Below, piece after piece: positions 1-14,821 of a stretch of DNA of 64,000 bases. The stretch is taken from assembly GCA_963844435.1 (NCBI GenBank), contig CAWJOG010000003.1, forward strand, positions 1 to 64,000, read 5' to 3'. Position 1 is the stretch's first letter. Each line of letters begins with the position of its first letter. Source of the stretch: JBDSLU01 sp963844435 (GTDB lineage: Bacteria; Acidobacteriota; Vicinamibacteria; Vicinamibacterales; Vicinamibacteraceae). The notes beneath the pieces are model-generated. The model did not search any database and had not been told where the DNA came from. It saw only the letters and a program-made list of their open reading frames with translations. The position numbers were made by a program, and so were the translations under genes.

Positions 1-18
1 CGCCGGACTGGTGGCGCC

Positions 19-1116
19 GTGACCGCGGCCAGCGGCCCGCGCGGCGCGGCTGCGCGCCTCCTCGTCGTCGGCGACGTTGGCCGGATCGCCCATCGCCGCG
101 CGCACGATCTGCCGAGCCTGGTGCGGGCGGGTGACGTCGTCATTGCCAACGACGCCGCGACGCTGCCGGCCAGCCTGGCGGGCGAGCACGAGCCGACGGC
201 GGCCGCCATCGAGGTGAGGCTGGCCGGGCGCCGCTCGCTGGCGTGGCAGCGCGTACGGCGCTTCGTCGCGGTGGTCTTCGGGGCGGGGGACCATCGCACG
301 CCGACCGAGCAGCGGCCCCTGCCGCCGGCCCTGCACGCCGGCGATCGGCTTCGGCTCGGCCCGCTCGACGCCGTCGTCGAGCGCGTGCTCGGGCATCCGC
401 GGCTGATCGAGCTGGCGTTCGAGGGATCGCTCGAGCACGTCTGGAGCGGCATCGCCAGGCACGGGCGCCCGATCCAGTACGCGCACGTGCCGCAGCCGCT
501 GGCCATGTGGTCCACCTGGACGCGGCTCGCCAGCGTGCCGGTGGCGTTCGAGCCGCCGTCCGCCGGCTTCGTGCTCGACTGGGCCACGGTGCAGCGGCTG
601 CGCGATCGCGGTGCGGCGCTGGCCACGCTGACCCACGCCGCCGGGATCTCGTCGACCGGCGACGCGGCCCTGGACGCGCTGCTGCCGCTCGACGAGCCGT
701 ACCGGATTCCCGCGGCCACGGCGGCACAGATCGATGCCGCCAGGATCGCGGGCGGCCGCGTGATCGCCATCGGCACGACGGTGGTCCGGGCGCTCGAGCA
801 CGCGGCGCTGCCGCACGGGCGCGTGCGGGCCGGCGACGGCATGGCGACCGGGCGCATCGGGCCCGGGACGCGACTGCGCGTCGCGGACGCGATCGTGTCC
901 GGCACGCACGAACCCGGGACCAGTCACTACGAGCTGCTACGCGCGTTCCAGGACGACGCCACCCTGGCCGCGATGGCGCGTGCGCTGGAGGCGCACGGCT
1001 ACCAGACGCACGAGTTCGGCGACTTCGTCTGGCTGACGCGAGCCGACCGCGCTCACATGCGGAGCGTTTCGATCAGCGCCGAGAGCGCGGCCGGCTGCTG
1101 CCGCCGGCTCGGGTAG
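19..1116 (+). CDS. queA: QueA-like S-adenosylmethionine:tRNA ribosyltransferase-isomerase
   Basis: This protein resembles the enzyme that transfers and isomerises the ribosyl moiety of SAM onto 7-aminomethyl-7-deazaguanine in tRNA, the penultimate step of queuosine synthesis. The N-terminal part carries the family pattern of a LLVV strand, an AHRR..DLP segment and VIANDAATLPASL. Further on are the SAM-binding-like stretches THAAG, IGTTVVRALE, and a C-terminal SGTHEPGTSHYELLRAF block followed by HEFGDF. At 365 residues it matches the short divergent branch of the family. The GTG at 19 is the first start inside the window, but the usual N-terminal strand is thin, so the true start may lie upstream of base 1. 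The last 60 or so bases overlap the convergent LysR gene, and the C-terminal tail is probably not conserved. The family assignment is firm; queuosine activity of this branch is not proven. Confidence 0.8.
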   Translation: MTAASGPRGAAARLLVVGDVGRIAHRRAHDLPSLVRAGDVVIANDAATLPASLAGEHEPTAAAIEVRLAGRRSLAWQRVRRFVAVVFGAGDHRTPTEQRPLPPALHAGDRLRLGPLDAVVERVLGHPRLIELAFEGSLEHVWSGIARHGRPIQYAHVPQPLAMWSTWTRLASVPVAFEPPSAGFVLDWATVQRLRDRGAALATLTHAAGISSTGDAALDALLPLDEPYRIPAATAAQIDAARIAGGRVIAIGTTVVRALEHAALPHGRVRAGDGMATGRIGPGTRLRVADAIVSGTHEPGTSHYELLRAFQDDATLAAMARALEAHGYQTHEFGDFVWLTRADRAHMRSVSISAESAAGCCRRLG

Positions 1117-1940
1117 TAGAGGAAGTAGCCGGAGAACGGCGGGCACCAGTCCTCGAGGACGCGCACGAGCACGCCGCTCGTCAGGTGCTTCGCTATGTGC
1201 GCCTCCGCGGTGAACGCGAGGCCCACGCCGTCGATCGCCGCGCCGACCGCGATTTCGGTGTCGTCGATGATCAGCGGGCCGGTCACCGCGACGACGAGCG
1301 ACTGCTTGCCCTTGTCGAACTCCCACCGATAGACGCCGTCACTGCCGTGGCGGAAGTTGATGCAGCGATGGCTGGTCAGGTCGCGCGGCGACTTCGGCTT
1401 CGGGTTCGACGCGAAGTACGCCGGCGAGCCGACGATGGCGGCACGGTGGTCGGGTGAGACGCGGACGGCGACCATGTCCCGCTGCGATGAACTCGCCGAG
1501 CTGGATGCCGGCGTCGAAGCCCGCGGCGACCAGATCGAGGCGGCTGTTGTCGGTCGTCACGTCGAGCACGACGTCGGGGTAGTCGCGGGCAAACCGCGCC
1601 AGCTTCGGCGCGAGGACGGTCAGCGCCGCCGTGCGCGGCATCAGCAGCCGCACGCGTCCGGCCGGCTTGTCGCGCAGGCCCGGCCATCTGGTCCAGCGCG
1701 CCACGCACGTCGGCGAGGGCCGGGCGCAGGCGGGCGATGAACTGCTCGCCGGCGTCGGTCGGCGCCACGCTGCGCGTCGTCCGGGCGAGCAGGCGGACGC
1801 CGAGCTGCTCTTCGAGGCCGCGGACCGCGTGGCTCAACGCCGACGGCGAGACTGCCCAGCCGTTTGGCGGCCCTCGTGAAGCTGCGCTCCTCGGCCACCG
1901 TGAGGAACGCCGCCAGGACGCTGAGCTCGTCGCGCACCAT
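1053..1940 (-). CDS. LysR-family transcriptional regulator (three frameshifts)
   Basis: LysR-type regulator with an N-terminal winged helix-turn-helix (LSVLAAFLTVAEERSFTRAA, then LSHAVRGLEEQLGVRLL) and a C-terminal effector-binding domain ending in a YYPSRRQQPAAL segment. The reading frame changes near 1850, 1685 and 1480. At each point one extra base can be identified (an A after GGC, a C after GGG, a G in GGG), and removing all three restores a continuous protein of about 295 residues. Three insertions also explain why the first and last segments share a frame. ATG 1940 is preferred over GTG 1958 because the family's conserved start lies just after it. It diverges from the aldo/keto reductase at 2060, which is the classical LysR target arrangement. 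Confidence 0.85.
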
Positions 1941-1961
1941 TTGTGAATGCGTACTCACAAA
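1940..1961. promoter_or_regulatory. Inverted repeat at the LysR start, candidate operator
   Basis: TTTGTGA at 1940-1946 and TCACAAA at 1955-1961 form a perfect 7-bp inverted repeat with an 8-base spacer. It lies directly upstream of the preferred LysR start and about 100 bp before the divergent aldo/keto reductase. It is AT-rich against a very GC-rich background. An autoregulatory LysR site controlling both genes is the obvious reading, but it is inferred from position and symmetry only. Confidence 0.45.
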
Positions 1962-2059
1962 GGCTTGTCGATTTCACCGGCTAGCCATCGCGACGGGCGC
2001 TCGCTACGCTGTACCTGCGTGGGCGTACAGCCCACGGACATTCTTCGGAGGAGCGCACG

Positions 2060-3052
2060 ATGCAGACGCGAAAACTCGGCCCCGGCAACCTGGAAGTGTC
2101 GGCCCTCGGGCTCGGGTGCATGGGCATGAGCTTCGCGCTACGGCCCGGCCGGCGACACGAAGGAGATGATTGCGCTGCATGCGGGCCGCGGTGGACCGCG
2201 GCATCACGTTCTTCGACACCGCCGAGGTGTACGGCCCGTACACCAACGAGGAGCTGCGTCGGCGAGGCGCTGGCGCCGGTCCGCGACAGCGTCGTCATCG
2301 CGACGAAGTTCGGCTTCACCTGATCGGCGAGCCAGCGCGGCCTGAACAGCCGGCCGGCGCACATCCGTGAGGTCGCCGAGGCCTCGCTGAAGCGGCTCTG
2401 AAGATCGACACGATCGATCTCTTCTACCAGCACCGCGTCGATCCCGACGTGCCGATCGAGGACGTCGCGGGCACGGTCAAGGACTGATTGGCGAAGGCAA
2501 GGTCCGGCACTTCGGGCTGTCCGAAGCGGGCGTGCAGACGATTCGCCGCGCTCACGCCGTGCAGCCGGTGACCGCGCTGCAGAGCGAGTACTCGCTCTGG
2601 TGGCGCGAGCCGGAAGCGCAGGTGATCCTGCCGACGCTCGAAGAGCTCGGCATCGGCTTCGTGCCGTTCAGCCCGCTCGGCAAGGGCTTCCTGACCGGCA
2701 AGATCGACGAGACCACGACGTTCGACAGCACCGACTTCCGCAACATGCGTGCCGCGCTTCACGCCGGAAGCCCGCAAGGCGAACAGGCCGTCGTCGATCT
2801 GCTGGCGCCAGATCGGCGAGCGGAAGAACGCGACGCCGGCCCAGATCGCGCTGGCCTGGCTGCTCGCCCAGAAGCCGTGGATCGTCCCGATCCCCGGCAC
2901 CACGAAGCTCTAGCGGCTCGACGAGAACATCGGCGCCGTCGTCGCTCGAGCTGACGCCCGAAGAGCTTGGCGACATCGATCGCGCGGCCGCGCAGATCAC
3001 CGTGCAGGGGGATCGCTACCCCGAGCAGATGGCGCGCATGACCGGCCGCTGA
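2060..3052 (+). CDS. Aldo/keto reductase (multiple frameshifts)
   Basis: NADPH-dependent aldo/keto reductase of the YajO/Tas-like class. The order of conserved pieces is complete: KLGPGNLEVSALGLGCMGMS at the N-terminus, ITFFDTAEVYGPYTNEEL with the catalytic Asp and Tyr, VVIATKFGF, IDLFYQHRVDP with the catalytic His, the QSEYSLW strand, VPFSPLGKGFLTGK, and a C-terminal LTPEELGDID helix. These pieces sit in changing frames, with shifts near 2135, 2178, 2262, 2325, 2402, 2487, 2800 and 2915. The first three are single extra C bases; one near 2487 looks like a missing C. GGAGGAG ends about 8 bases before ATG 2060. Restored length would be about 330 residues, normal for the family. Probably controlled by the divergent LysR regulator. 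Confidence 0.8.
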
Positions 3053-3061
3053 GGGCCCGAC

Positions 3062-3457
3062 ATGAACATCACGCGAATCGGCTCACGCCCCTCCGGCAAG
3101 GGCCCGGCCGACTACTTCACCGGGACCGTGCGCATCGATCCGTTGTTCGAGCCCACCGAGCCGGCGCGGGCGGTCGGGGCCAGCGTCACGTTCGAGCCCG
3201 GCGCCCGCACGGCGTGGCACACGCACCCGCTGGGCCAGACGCTGGTCGTCATCGCCGGCTGCGGACGCGCCCGGCGCTGGGACGGACCGATCGAGGAGAT
3301 CCGGCCCGGCGACGTGATCCAGTTCGCGCCGGGGGAGAAGCACTGGCACGGCGCGTCGCCGACGACGGCGCTGACCCACATCGCCATCCAGGAACGGCTC
3401 GACGGCAAGGCGGTCGACTGGCTGGAGCAGGTGAGCGACGAGCAGTACGGCGCGTAG
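3062..3457 (+). CDS. Small cupin protein, mandelonitrile-lyase/QdoI-like
   Basis: Intact single-domain cupin of 131 residues. Cupin motif 1 is visible as TAWHTHPLGQTLVVIAG, giving two His and a Gln in place of the usual Glu, and motif 2 as PGDVIQFAPGEKHWHGA with further His. A metal ion is therefore likely bound. Cytoplasmic, with no signal peptide. It starts 9 bp after the aldo/keto reductase and probably shares its transcript. Proteins of this subfamily often accompany reductases or carboxymuconolactone-decarboxylase-like proteins, and some act as hydroxynitrile lyases; the substrate here cannot be told. Confidence 0.8.
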   Translation: MNITRIGSRPSGKGPADYFTGTVRIDPLFEPTEPARAVGASVTFEPGARTAWHTHPLGQTLVVIAGCGRARRWDGPIEEIRPGDVIQFAPGEKHWHGASPTTALTHIAIQERLDGKAVDWLEQVSDEQYGA

Positions 3458-3460
3458 CGG

Positions 3461-6433
<2,973 letters not shown>

Positions 6434-6503
6434 CTCGGTGACGCTCGGGCTCGCTCCATATAGCGGAGGCGCGGGCACCTCAGTATCATCCTGCCCGGGG
6501 TCC

Positions 6504-7088
6504 ATGCCCGAGATACCTGCGGCGTCGGAGATCACCGGCTGGCTGGCGCGGTGGCGAGAGGGCGATGAGCAGGCCCGCGATCGGCTGTTCGCGATCGCGC
6601 ACCCGCATCTGCGCGAGCTGGCGGCGCGGCTGCTCGAGCGGGAACGCCGCGACCACACGCTGGAGCCGAACGCCGTCGTGAACGAGCTCTGCGTCCGTCT
6701 GCTCGGAGGCCTGCCGCTGACGTTCCAGGATCGCGCCCACTTCCTGGCCATCGCCGCGCAGACCATGCGGCGCATCCTGATCGACCACGCGCGCGCCCGC
6801 GTCGCCGGCAAGCGCGGCGGGGTGCAGCATCGGGTCCCGCTGTCGGCCGTGGATGGCTGGGACGCGGCCGTTCCAAGCGAAGACCTGATGGATCTCGACA
6901 CCCAGCTGTCGGCCCTGGCTGCCGCCGATCCGCGGGCGGCACGCGTCGTGGAGCTGCGATTCTTCGGCGGTCTCGGCGAGGCGGAAGTCGCCGCCGTCCT
7001 CGACGTGTCCGTGATCACCGTGAAGCGCGACTGGAAGGCGGCGCGCGCGTGGCTGGCCGCGCGGCTCCAGCCCGGCGCGCCCGCGTGA
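6504..7088 (+). CDS. ECF-type RNA polymerase sigma factor
   Basis: Intact 194-residue sigma-70-family factor. Region 2 runs through ITGWLARWREGDEQARDRLF to the AAQTMRRILIDHARAR helix, and region 4 through LDTQLSALAAADPRAARVVELRFF to the helix-turn-helix GEAEVAAVLDVSVITVKRDW. The ILIDHARAR signature is that of the ECF group usually encoded beside Ser/Thr kinases in Acidobacteriota and Planctomycetes. ATG 6504 lies 70 bp from the divergent kinase start at 6433, so both promoters must sit in or near that short gap. No anti-sigma gene is visible; phosphorylation by the neighbouring kinase could serve instead, which is inference. Confidence 0.9.
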   Translation: MPEIPAASEITGWLARWREGDEQARDRLFAIAHPHLRELAARLLERERRDHTLEPNAVVNELCVRLLGGLPLTFQDRAHFLAIAAQTMRRILIDHARARVAGKRGGVQHRVPLSAVDGWDAAVPSEDLMDLDTQLSALAAADPRAARVVELRFFGGLGEAEVAAVLDVSVITVKRDWKAARAWLAARLQPGAPA

Positions 7089-7131
7089 TACGAGGCGGCC
7101 GCCGTTCCCGCTAGAGGGAACAGGAGGCCGC

Positions 7132-7875
7132 ATGTCATCGAAGCGTCTTTGGGTCCGACCGTTGCTGCTCGCCGCGCTCACGGTGTCCCTCTTCGCGCCC
7201 GGCGCGACGGCCATCGCGCAGGATCGCGGGCCCGATGGTCGCGCGAGGAATCCCGGGCTGCCGGGATGGTGCGAAACGCCCGTCGCCGATCGCCAGGCCG
7301 AGGAGGGCTGCTACACGACGGCGATCCTCGATTTGGGCGTCCCCGCACGCGGGCCGCTGTTCTGGTACCTCGACACGTTTCCAACGCGGGCCGCGGCCGA
7401 GGCCCAGCGTGGGCCTCGGAGCACGGTCGTCGGCAGCCACCAGCGCCACTGGCTGTTCACGGTCGCTGAACAGGGGTGGCAGCCCACCGGTGGTGAACGT
7501 GTCGCGGCCATCGGTCCGTTGGTGATCGATCCCGGGACCCCGTACACGGCCCACTACCTGGAAACCGTGATCCCCGCCGGTTTCCAGAAGGAAGGCCCGG
7601 GCCATCGGCATCCCGGTCCGGAGGCGTGGTACGTGCTCGCAGGCGGTCAATGCCTGGAGACGCCGAACGGCGTCTTCACGGCCGGTCCCGGCCAGACCAT
7701 GCTGGCGCCAGACGGCTGGCCGATGGCCATCGCCAGCCTCGGCAGCGAGACCCGGCGCACGGTCGTGCTGATACTGCACCGCAGCGGCGAGCCGCTCTCG
7801 ATGCCGGTCGGGGCGCGGCCGGATGCGCCGCACGCGCATTGGACGCCGAAGGGTCTCTGCTCGCAACAGAAGTAG
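7132..7875 (+). CDS. Secreted cupin-domain protein
   Basis: A 247-residue exported protein of unknown function. Residues 1-29 form a Sec signal peptide (basic SSKR, hydrophobic LLLAALTVSLF, cleavage after AIAQ). The middle contains the segments CYTTAILDLG and SHQRHWLF. The C-terminal half is a cupin barrel with HRHPGPEAWYVLAGG, in which two His and a Glu are the likely metal ligands, followed by GQTMLAPDGWPM. A GGGAACAGGAGG sequence ends a few bases before ATG 7132 and supports that start. It lies 43 bp downstream of the ECF sigma factor on the same strand and could be part of its regulon. Confidence 0.75.
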   Translation: MSSKRLWVRPLLLAALTVSLFAPGATAIAQDRGPDGRARNPGLPGWCETPVADRQAEEGCYTTAILDLGVPARGPLFWYLDTFPTRAAAEAQRGPRSTVVGSHQRHWLFTVAEQGWQPTGGERVAAIGPLVIDPGTPYTAHYLETVIPAGFQKEGPGHRHPGPEAWYVLAGGQCLETPNGVFTAGPGQTMLAPDGWPMAIASLGSETRRTVVLILHRSGEPLSMPVGARPDAPHAHWTPKGLCSQQK

Positions 7876-7908
7876 ACGTCGCCGCGCGGGCCGGTGCAAC
7901 GGCCGCGA

Positions 7909-9601
<1,693 letters not shown>

Positions 9602-9605
<4 letters not shown>

Positions 9606-10399
9606 CGCGACGCGGGACCCCACAGCGGCTCGTCGGCCTTGACGAGCTGCACCGGGATCTCCGGGACGAACCCCTTGATCCATTGGGCCATCTCCAGCAT
9701 CCCGGCTTCCTCCGAGATCGTGTGGCCCAGCAGGATGATGCCCTTGGCAATGCCCAGCGTGACGGCGTCGAGCGCGTAGGGCTGGCTGTCGAAGCTGCCG
9801 TCGCTCTCCTGCTGCTCGCCGCTGATCAGGACGTCGATGTCCGTCGGGTTGATCGGCGGGGAGGCATAGCCGACGCCGAGGCGCACCCGGCTCACCTTGG
9901 CCTTCGGATCGCCCACGACACGCAGGGCACGCGCTCCGCTGCGCCGCTGGACCTCGGCGGCCAGCGCGCCGAGCGTCGTTTCAGGAACCACGTAGCGATG
10001 CGAGCCGGGCGGATCCTCGTGCTTCGGGTCGAGGCCGATGGCCCGCGCCGAGCCGACGTAGGTGAAGTCCGGCCGCTGCAGGTGCATGTGGTCGTGGATG
10101 CGGAAGACCACCACGTTGTGCTTGGTGATGAGCGCGAGCTTCTCCTTGTACAGCGCATCGTCGGCGACGATGGCCTGGTCGTCGCGGTCGCTCCAGAACG
10201 TGTCCTCGTGCGGGATGATCATGTTCAGCCCCGCCGCGCTCGCCTTGCGGATCACGTCGAGCGTCACGAAGGCCGTGGTCGCGATGCCGGTGACCTCGGT
10301 GTCGGCGCCGCCGGTCTTGTAGGTGTCGCGATAGGTGGCGTCGCGCCAGGGCGCGCCCAGGTTCTTCTTGATGCGGTCGATGATCTCTCCGGCCTTCAT
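9602..10399 (-). CDS. Nif3-like dinuclear metal-centre protein (second copy)
   Basis: Intact 265-residue protein of the Nif3/YbgI family (also called GTP cyclohydrolase 1 type 2/NIF3). The N-terminal half has EIIDRIKKNLGAPW, TEVTGIATTAFVTLDVIRKA and NMIIPHEDTFW, where PHED stands in for the family's double-His metal motif. The C-terminal half has VLISGEQQE and LLGHTISEEAG, matching the usual GH..sE ligand block. No signal peptide is seen, unlike its upstream paralogue. It overlaps both neighbours by 4 bp (ATGA with the upstream gene, GTGA with the downstream FAD gene), so the three are one tightly coupled unit. The family's biochemical role is not settled. Confidence 0.8.
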
Positions 10400-11350
10400 C
10401 GGGCGGGCCTCCAATAGGGATCGCCCACGGCGATGTGCCGGACGGGCACGCCGGGGATCAGGGTCTTCAGCCACTCGGCGCACACCTGCATGCCCGGATC
10501 CTCGGAGAGCACGCGGCCGACGAGGATCAGCGCCTTCTTGTGGCCGGCGGCGACGTGGTCGCGCGCATACTCGACCGATTCCCACTCGCGGACTTCGCCG
10601 GCGACGATGGCGTCGACCTCGGGGAGCATCTTCAGCGACGCCTGGATCGGCGTCGATCCGGGCAGCAGGCCGATGCGGCGCACGCTCGTCTTCGCGTCGC
10701 CGACGACACGGATGCCGCCGCTGGCGTGCAGCTTCTTTGCGATCGCGGCGACCAGGGCGTCCACCGTCAGTGCCGGCACGTCGTACCGCCGCGGATCGCC
10801 GGACACCTGGTGCGTCGTCCAGCCCATCGCCTGCGCCAGGCCGACCGCGAGCGGGTCGGGCTCGCGCAGCCGCCAGTGATCGCTCAGCCTGACAACGACC
10901 AGCTTGTGCTGATCGATGAACGTGTTCTTGGCGGTGAACACGGGATCGGGCGGCGCTGCAGCCGCGGGGCGCAGCGGCCGCGGGGGGAGCCGCACTGCCG
11001 GGAGGACCGCCGCCCGGGCCACGCGGCGCCGGCGGCGTCCGCGCGTCCGCCTTGGCGTAGAACGTGGGCTGGCTCGTGATCACCACGTTGGCGCCGGCCT
11101 TCACCGCCTGCTGCAGCACGGCCATCGTCGCCATCGCGGTGGTGACGACGCCGGTGACCACGCTCGCCGGATCGCCGGCCTTCAGGCCATCGACGGTCTC
11201 CGGCTTCCACGGCACGCCGATCCGGGCGGTGATGCGGTCGATCAGTTCTTTCGCCGTCAGCGCAGCGGAGGCCGTCTGGCCCGGCGCGAACGGCGCGGCC
11301 GCCGCCGCGGCCGCCAGGGTCGTGAACTCACGTCGTGAAAGGTGTGTCAT
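10396..11350 (-). CDS. Tat-exported Nif3-like protein lacking key His ligands (frameshifted)
   Basis: Paralogue of the next gene, about 315 residues if repaired. It begins with a Tat signal (LSRREFTTLAAAAAAAPF) followed by LTAKELIDRITARIGVPW, VTGVVTTAMATMAVLQQA and NVVITSQPTFY. After a frame change near 11000, inside a G/C homopolymer-rich Pro/Gly/Ala linker, it continues with NTFIDQHKLVVVRLSDHW and VAGEVREWE. It ends with LILVGRVLSEDPGM. The metal-ligand positions that are His in typical Nif3 proteins read Ser-Gln (TSQPTF) and Arg (GRVLSED) here. Metal binding is therefore doubtful, and this may be a structural partner of the downstream copy. First gene of the operon, divergent from the amidohydrolase at 11435. 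Confidence 0.75.
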
Positions 11351-11434
11351 CGGGGTTCCGGGTATACATTACGACGCCAGGCCCGCCTCTGATACTGACT
11401 CGGGGCCGCATCCCTCGCTCGTGGAGGACGCGTG

Positions 11435-12370
11435 ATGAACCGTCGTGAATTCCTCGAAACCGTCGCCGCCGCGGCGGCCGTGCCAACCCTCGCCACCCAG
11501 GCGCCGCCGAACGAGTGGGGCTCGCCCGTCTTCGATCTGCACTTCCACCTCAGGCCCGAGCCGGCCCGGAACTTCGCGCACTTCGACGGCGCGGGCATCA
11601 CGAAGGCCAACCTGCTGACGCGCGGGCCGGCCGTCGATCGCGTGAAGGCGATGGAGGCGGCCGCACCTGGCCGCTTCACGTGGTTCAACAGCTACGACGT
11701 GACCAAGCTGGACGCCGAGCAGGTGCTCACGCAGGCGGCCAAGGACGGCGCGCAGGGCTTCGGCGAGCTGAAGTTCCACGTCGCCGCGGACGGTCCGGAG
11801 CTGCGACGCATCTATGCGCTGGCCGCGGACCTGAAGGTGCCCCTCCTGATCCATTTCCAGGAAGTCGATCACTTCCCCGGCGAAGGCACGTGGAGCACCG
11901 GGTACGCGAAGACGTTCGCGTCGATCCTGAAGGCGTATCCGAAGACGACGTTCATCGGACACGCCGACGCGTTCTGGGCCAACGTCAGCGCCGATTACGA
12001 GAACCAGGCCGCGTATCCGACCGGTCCGATCGTGCGCGGGGGCGTCACCGACAAGTGGCTCGGCGACTACTCGAATCTATACGCCGACCTGTCGGCGAAC
12101 TCGGGCAACAACTGCATGTCGCGCGATCCCGTGTTCACCGCCGACTTCCTGAAGCGGCACCAGGACAAGCTGATCTTCGGCAGCGACTGCGGCTGCACCG
12201 ACGGCCGCGGCGGCGGCGTCAGCCAGAACAACAACCCGACCGCCTCGCGCATGGCGGGGAAGTGCGTGGCGCGCGAGACGCTCGGCCTGCTCAAGCGCTC
12301 GACCGCGCCCGAGGTGTTCCAGAAGCTCGTCTGGGGCAACGCCCACAAGCTGCTCCGGATCCCCGCGTAG
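11435..12370 (+). CDS. Tat-exported amidohydrolase
   Basis: Intact amidohydrolase of the TIM-barrel, amidohydrolase-2-like class, about 311 residues. The N-terminus NRREFLETVAAAAAVPTLA is a Tat signal. Metal-site motifs can be followed: FDLHFHLR (first His pair), ELKFH (Lys/His), LLIHFQEVDHF, FIGHADAFW and LIFGSDCGC with the terminal Asp. GGAGG lies about 8 bases before ATG 11435, which I prefer over the GTG at 11432. It is divergent from the Nif3-like operon across 84 bp. Exported hydrolases of this type are numerous in Acidobacteriota; the substrate cannot be deduced. Confidence 0.85.
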   Translation: MNRREFLETVAAAAAVPTLATQAPPNEWGSPVFDLHFHLRPEPARNFAHFDGAGITKANLLTRGPAVDRVKAMEAAAPGRFTWFNSYDVTKLDAEQVLTQAAKDGAQGFGELKFHVAADGPELRRIYALAADLKVPLLIHFQEVDHFPGEGTWSTGYAKTFASILKAYPKTTFIGHADAFWANVSADYENQAAYPTGPIVRGGVTDKWLGDYSNLYADLSANSGNNCMSRDPVFTADFLKRHQDKLIFGSDCGCTDGRGGGVSQNNNPTASRMAGKCVARETLGLLKRSTAPEVFQKLVWGNAHKLLRIPA

Positions 12371-12403
12371 AGCGGGCACGACTCCGGAGTCGCATCGTGG
12401 CGG

Positions 12404-14821
12404 CTACTCCTGCCGGAGCGCGACCATCGGATCGACCGTGGCCGCACGCCGGGCCGGGACGACGCACGCGACGAGCGCCGCCGTCAGCAGCAGGGCGGCT
12501 ACCGCGACGAACAGCAGCGGGTTGGTCGAGTCGACGCCGGAAACCGCGCCCTTGAGCGCGCGGCCGATGAGGATCGCGCCGACGCCGCCGATGCGCGGTG
12601 CCGAGCAGCGCGGTCGCCATGCCCTCGCGCAGGATCTGCCCCAGCACCTGGCTGCGCCGCGCCCCGAGCGCCATCCGCAGCCCGATCTCGTGCGTCCGCT
12701 GGGCGACGGCGAACGACATCACGCCGTAGATGCCGATCGCGGCGAGCGCCAGCGCCACCACCGCGAACCCGGCGAAGAACACCGTGTAGAACCGATCCGA
12801 CGCGACCGACTCGCTGAGCGTCTGCTCGATGGTGCGGATGCCGGTCACGGGCAGCGTCGGATCGACGCCACGGACCACCGCGCCGACGCTGGCGGTGATG
12901 TCCGACGCCGGGCCGGTCGTCTTCACCGCGAGGGTCGCGCGCGGCCATGGGATCTGCCAGAACGACACCTGGATCTCCGGCTGCGCCTCGCGCCCGGGGC
13001 CGTCGTTGACGACGTCGGCCTGGATCCCGACGATCTCCCACGGCACCGGCTCTGGACGCGGCCCAGTGCCGCTCACGAACGGCGCGAACATGACGCGCTG
13101 GCCGATCGGATCGACGTCCGCCAGGTATCGCCTGACGAAGGCCTGGTTGACGGTGGCGACGCGCGTGCTGCCGGCGCGATCGTCGTCGGTCAGCGGCCGG
13201 CCGCGGACCGTGGCGATGCCGAAGGTCCGGTAGTAGCCCGGCGTCACCATGTTGACGCCGCTGCCCGACCGCACCGGACGCCCGACGATCTCGAACCCGG
13301 TGCCGAAGCTGGCGCCCTCCACCGGGATGCCGGTGGACACGGACACCGAGGCGACGCCGGGCAGCGCCTGCGTGCGCTCGAGGAGCGTCCGGTAGAACGC
13401 CTCGATCTCGCCGTCCGTCGAGAGCCGGGTGCGCGGGACCGGCAGCTGGAACGTGATCTGGCGCTCGGCATGGAAGCCGAGATCGGCGTTCATCGTCCGC
13501 AGGAGCGCGTGGACGGCCATGCCGCCGCCGGCGAGCAGCGTCAGCGCCAGCGCGAACTCGACGACGATCAGGCGTGCGGCGCAGGCGGTCGCGGCCGGTG
13601 CTGACCGATCGGCCGCCTTCCTTCATGACTTCGGCGACGTCGGCCCGGCTCGCCCGCCACGCCGGGGCCAGGCCCGCCAGCAGACCCGCGATCGCGCAGG
13701 TGCCGAACGCGAACAGCAGCACGGGCACGCTGAGCACGATCTCGGTCTCCGACGGCAGCGTGTAGGCGGGCATCAGCGCCACGACCGCGTCGATGATGCC
13801 GCGCGCGAGGACCGCGCCGAGCACGCCGCCGACCAGCGCCACCACCACGCTCTCGACGATCAGCTGGCGGACGACCGCGGCCCGCGTCGCGCCGATCGCA
13901 CCGCGGATGGCGACCTCGCGCCGCCGCGAGGTGCCGCGCGTGAGCAGCAGGTTGGCGACGTTGGCGCACGCGATCAGCAGCAGGAAGGCGACCGCGCCGA
14001 GCAGCAGCCACACGCCGCGCTTGGTCGAGTCGCGCACGAAGTTGTTGCGGAACGGCTCGACGCTCACCGAGTGTCCCTGGCGCGGCTCGGATCGCATCCG
14101 CTCGAGCGCCGCGTCCAGTGCCCGCAGGCTGGCGTTGGCTTCCGGCAGCTCGACGTCGTCCTTGAGCCGCGCCATGACGTACAGCGATCCGGAATCCGAC
14201 CGCACCTGCGCTTCGGTGAAGACCAGCGGCAGCCAGATTTTGCTCTGCTGATGATCGGCCGGGCCCTCGCCGAGCACGCCGACGACGGTGTGGGGCTCGT
14301 CGTCGATCCGCACCGGCCTTGCCGACGATCTGCGGGTCGCCGCCGAAGCGATCCTGCCAGAGCCGGTAGGTGAGGATGACCACCTTGTCGCGCCCGGCGA
14401 TGCCCTCGTCCTCGACGAAGCTCCGTCCGAGCGCCAGCGGATGCCCGTAGCCGAGCATGCCGAGGAAGCCCGGCGTGGCGCGTCCGGCGGCGACGTTCTC
14501 CGGCCGATCGGCGGTGGCCAGGTTCACCGGCCCGCCGCCCCACGCGTTGATGTCGGCGAAGGCCGTCGCCTGCTGCTTGAACGCCAGGTAGCTGGCGGGC
14601 GTCGGACCGCGGCGCTGGCCGTTCATCTGTTCCCACACCATCACCAGGCGGTCCGGCTGACGGTAGGGCAGCGGGGCGAAGAACAGGCCGTAGACGACGC
14701 TGAAGATGGCGGTCGTGGCGCCGATGCCGAGCGCCAGCGTGAGCGTCGAGACGACGGTGAACCCGGGGTTCCGCCGGAGCAGGCGGATGGCGAACCGTGC
14801 GTCGCGAAGCAGGCTGGTCAT
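12404..14821 (-). CDS. ADOP-type ABC permease, MacB/FtsX-like (frameshifted)
   Basis: Large permease of the acidobacterial duplicated orphan permease type, about 800 residues when joined. The N-terminus has the family signature LLRDARFAIRLLRRNPGFT with a first transmembrane helix, then a periplasmic MacB_PCD domain. The first FtsX domain follows (LLLGAVAFLLLIACANVANL, then REVAIRGAIGATR). A second PCD/FtsX unit covers QITFQLPVPRTR to IGIYGVMSFAVAQRTHEIGL and closes with VDPMVALRQE. The frame changes near 14310, 13580 and 12600. No ATPase gene adjoins it, as usual for this orphan family. It may take part in macrolide-like or lipoprotein/peptide export, but its function is unproven. Confidence 0.85.

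Noticed and set aside
19..1116. QueA gene accepted as complete at GTG 19
   Set aside because: The frame is open to the left edge and the family's first strand is barely represented, so completeness cannot be claimed.
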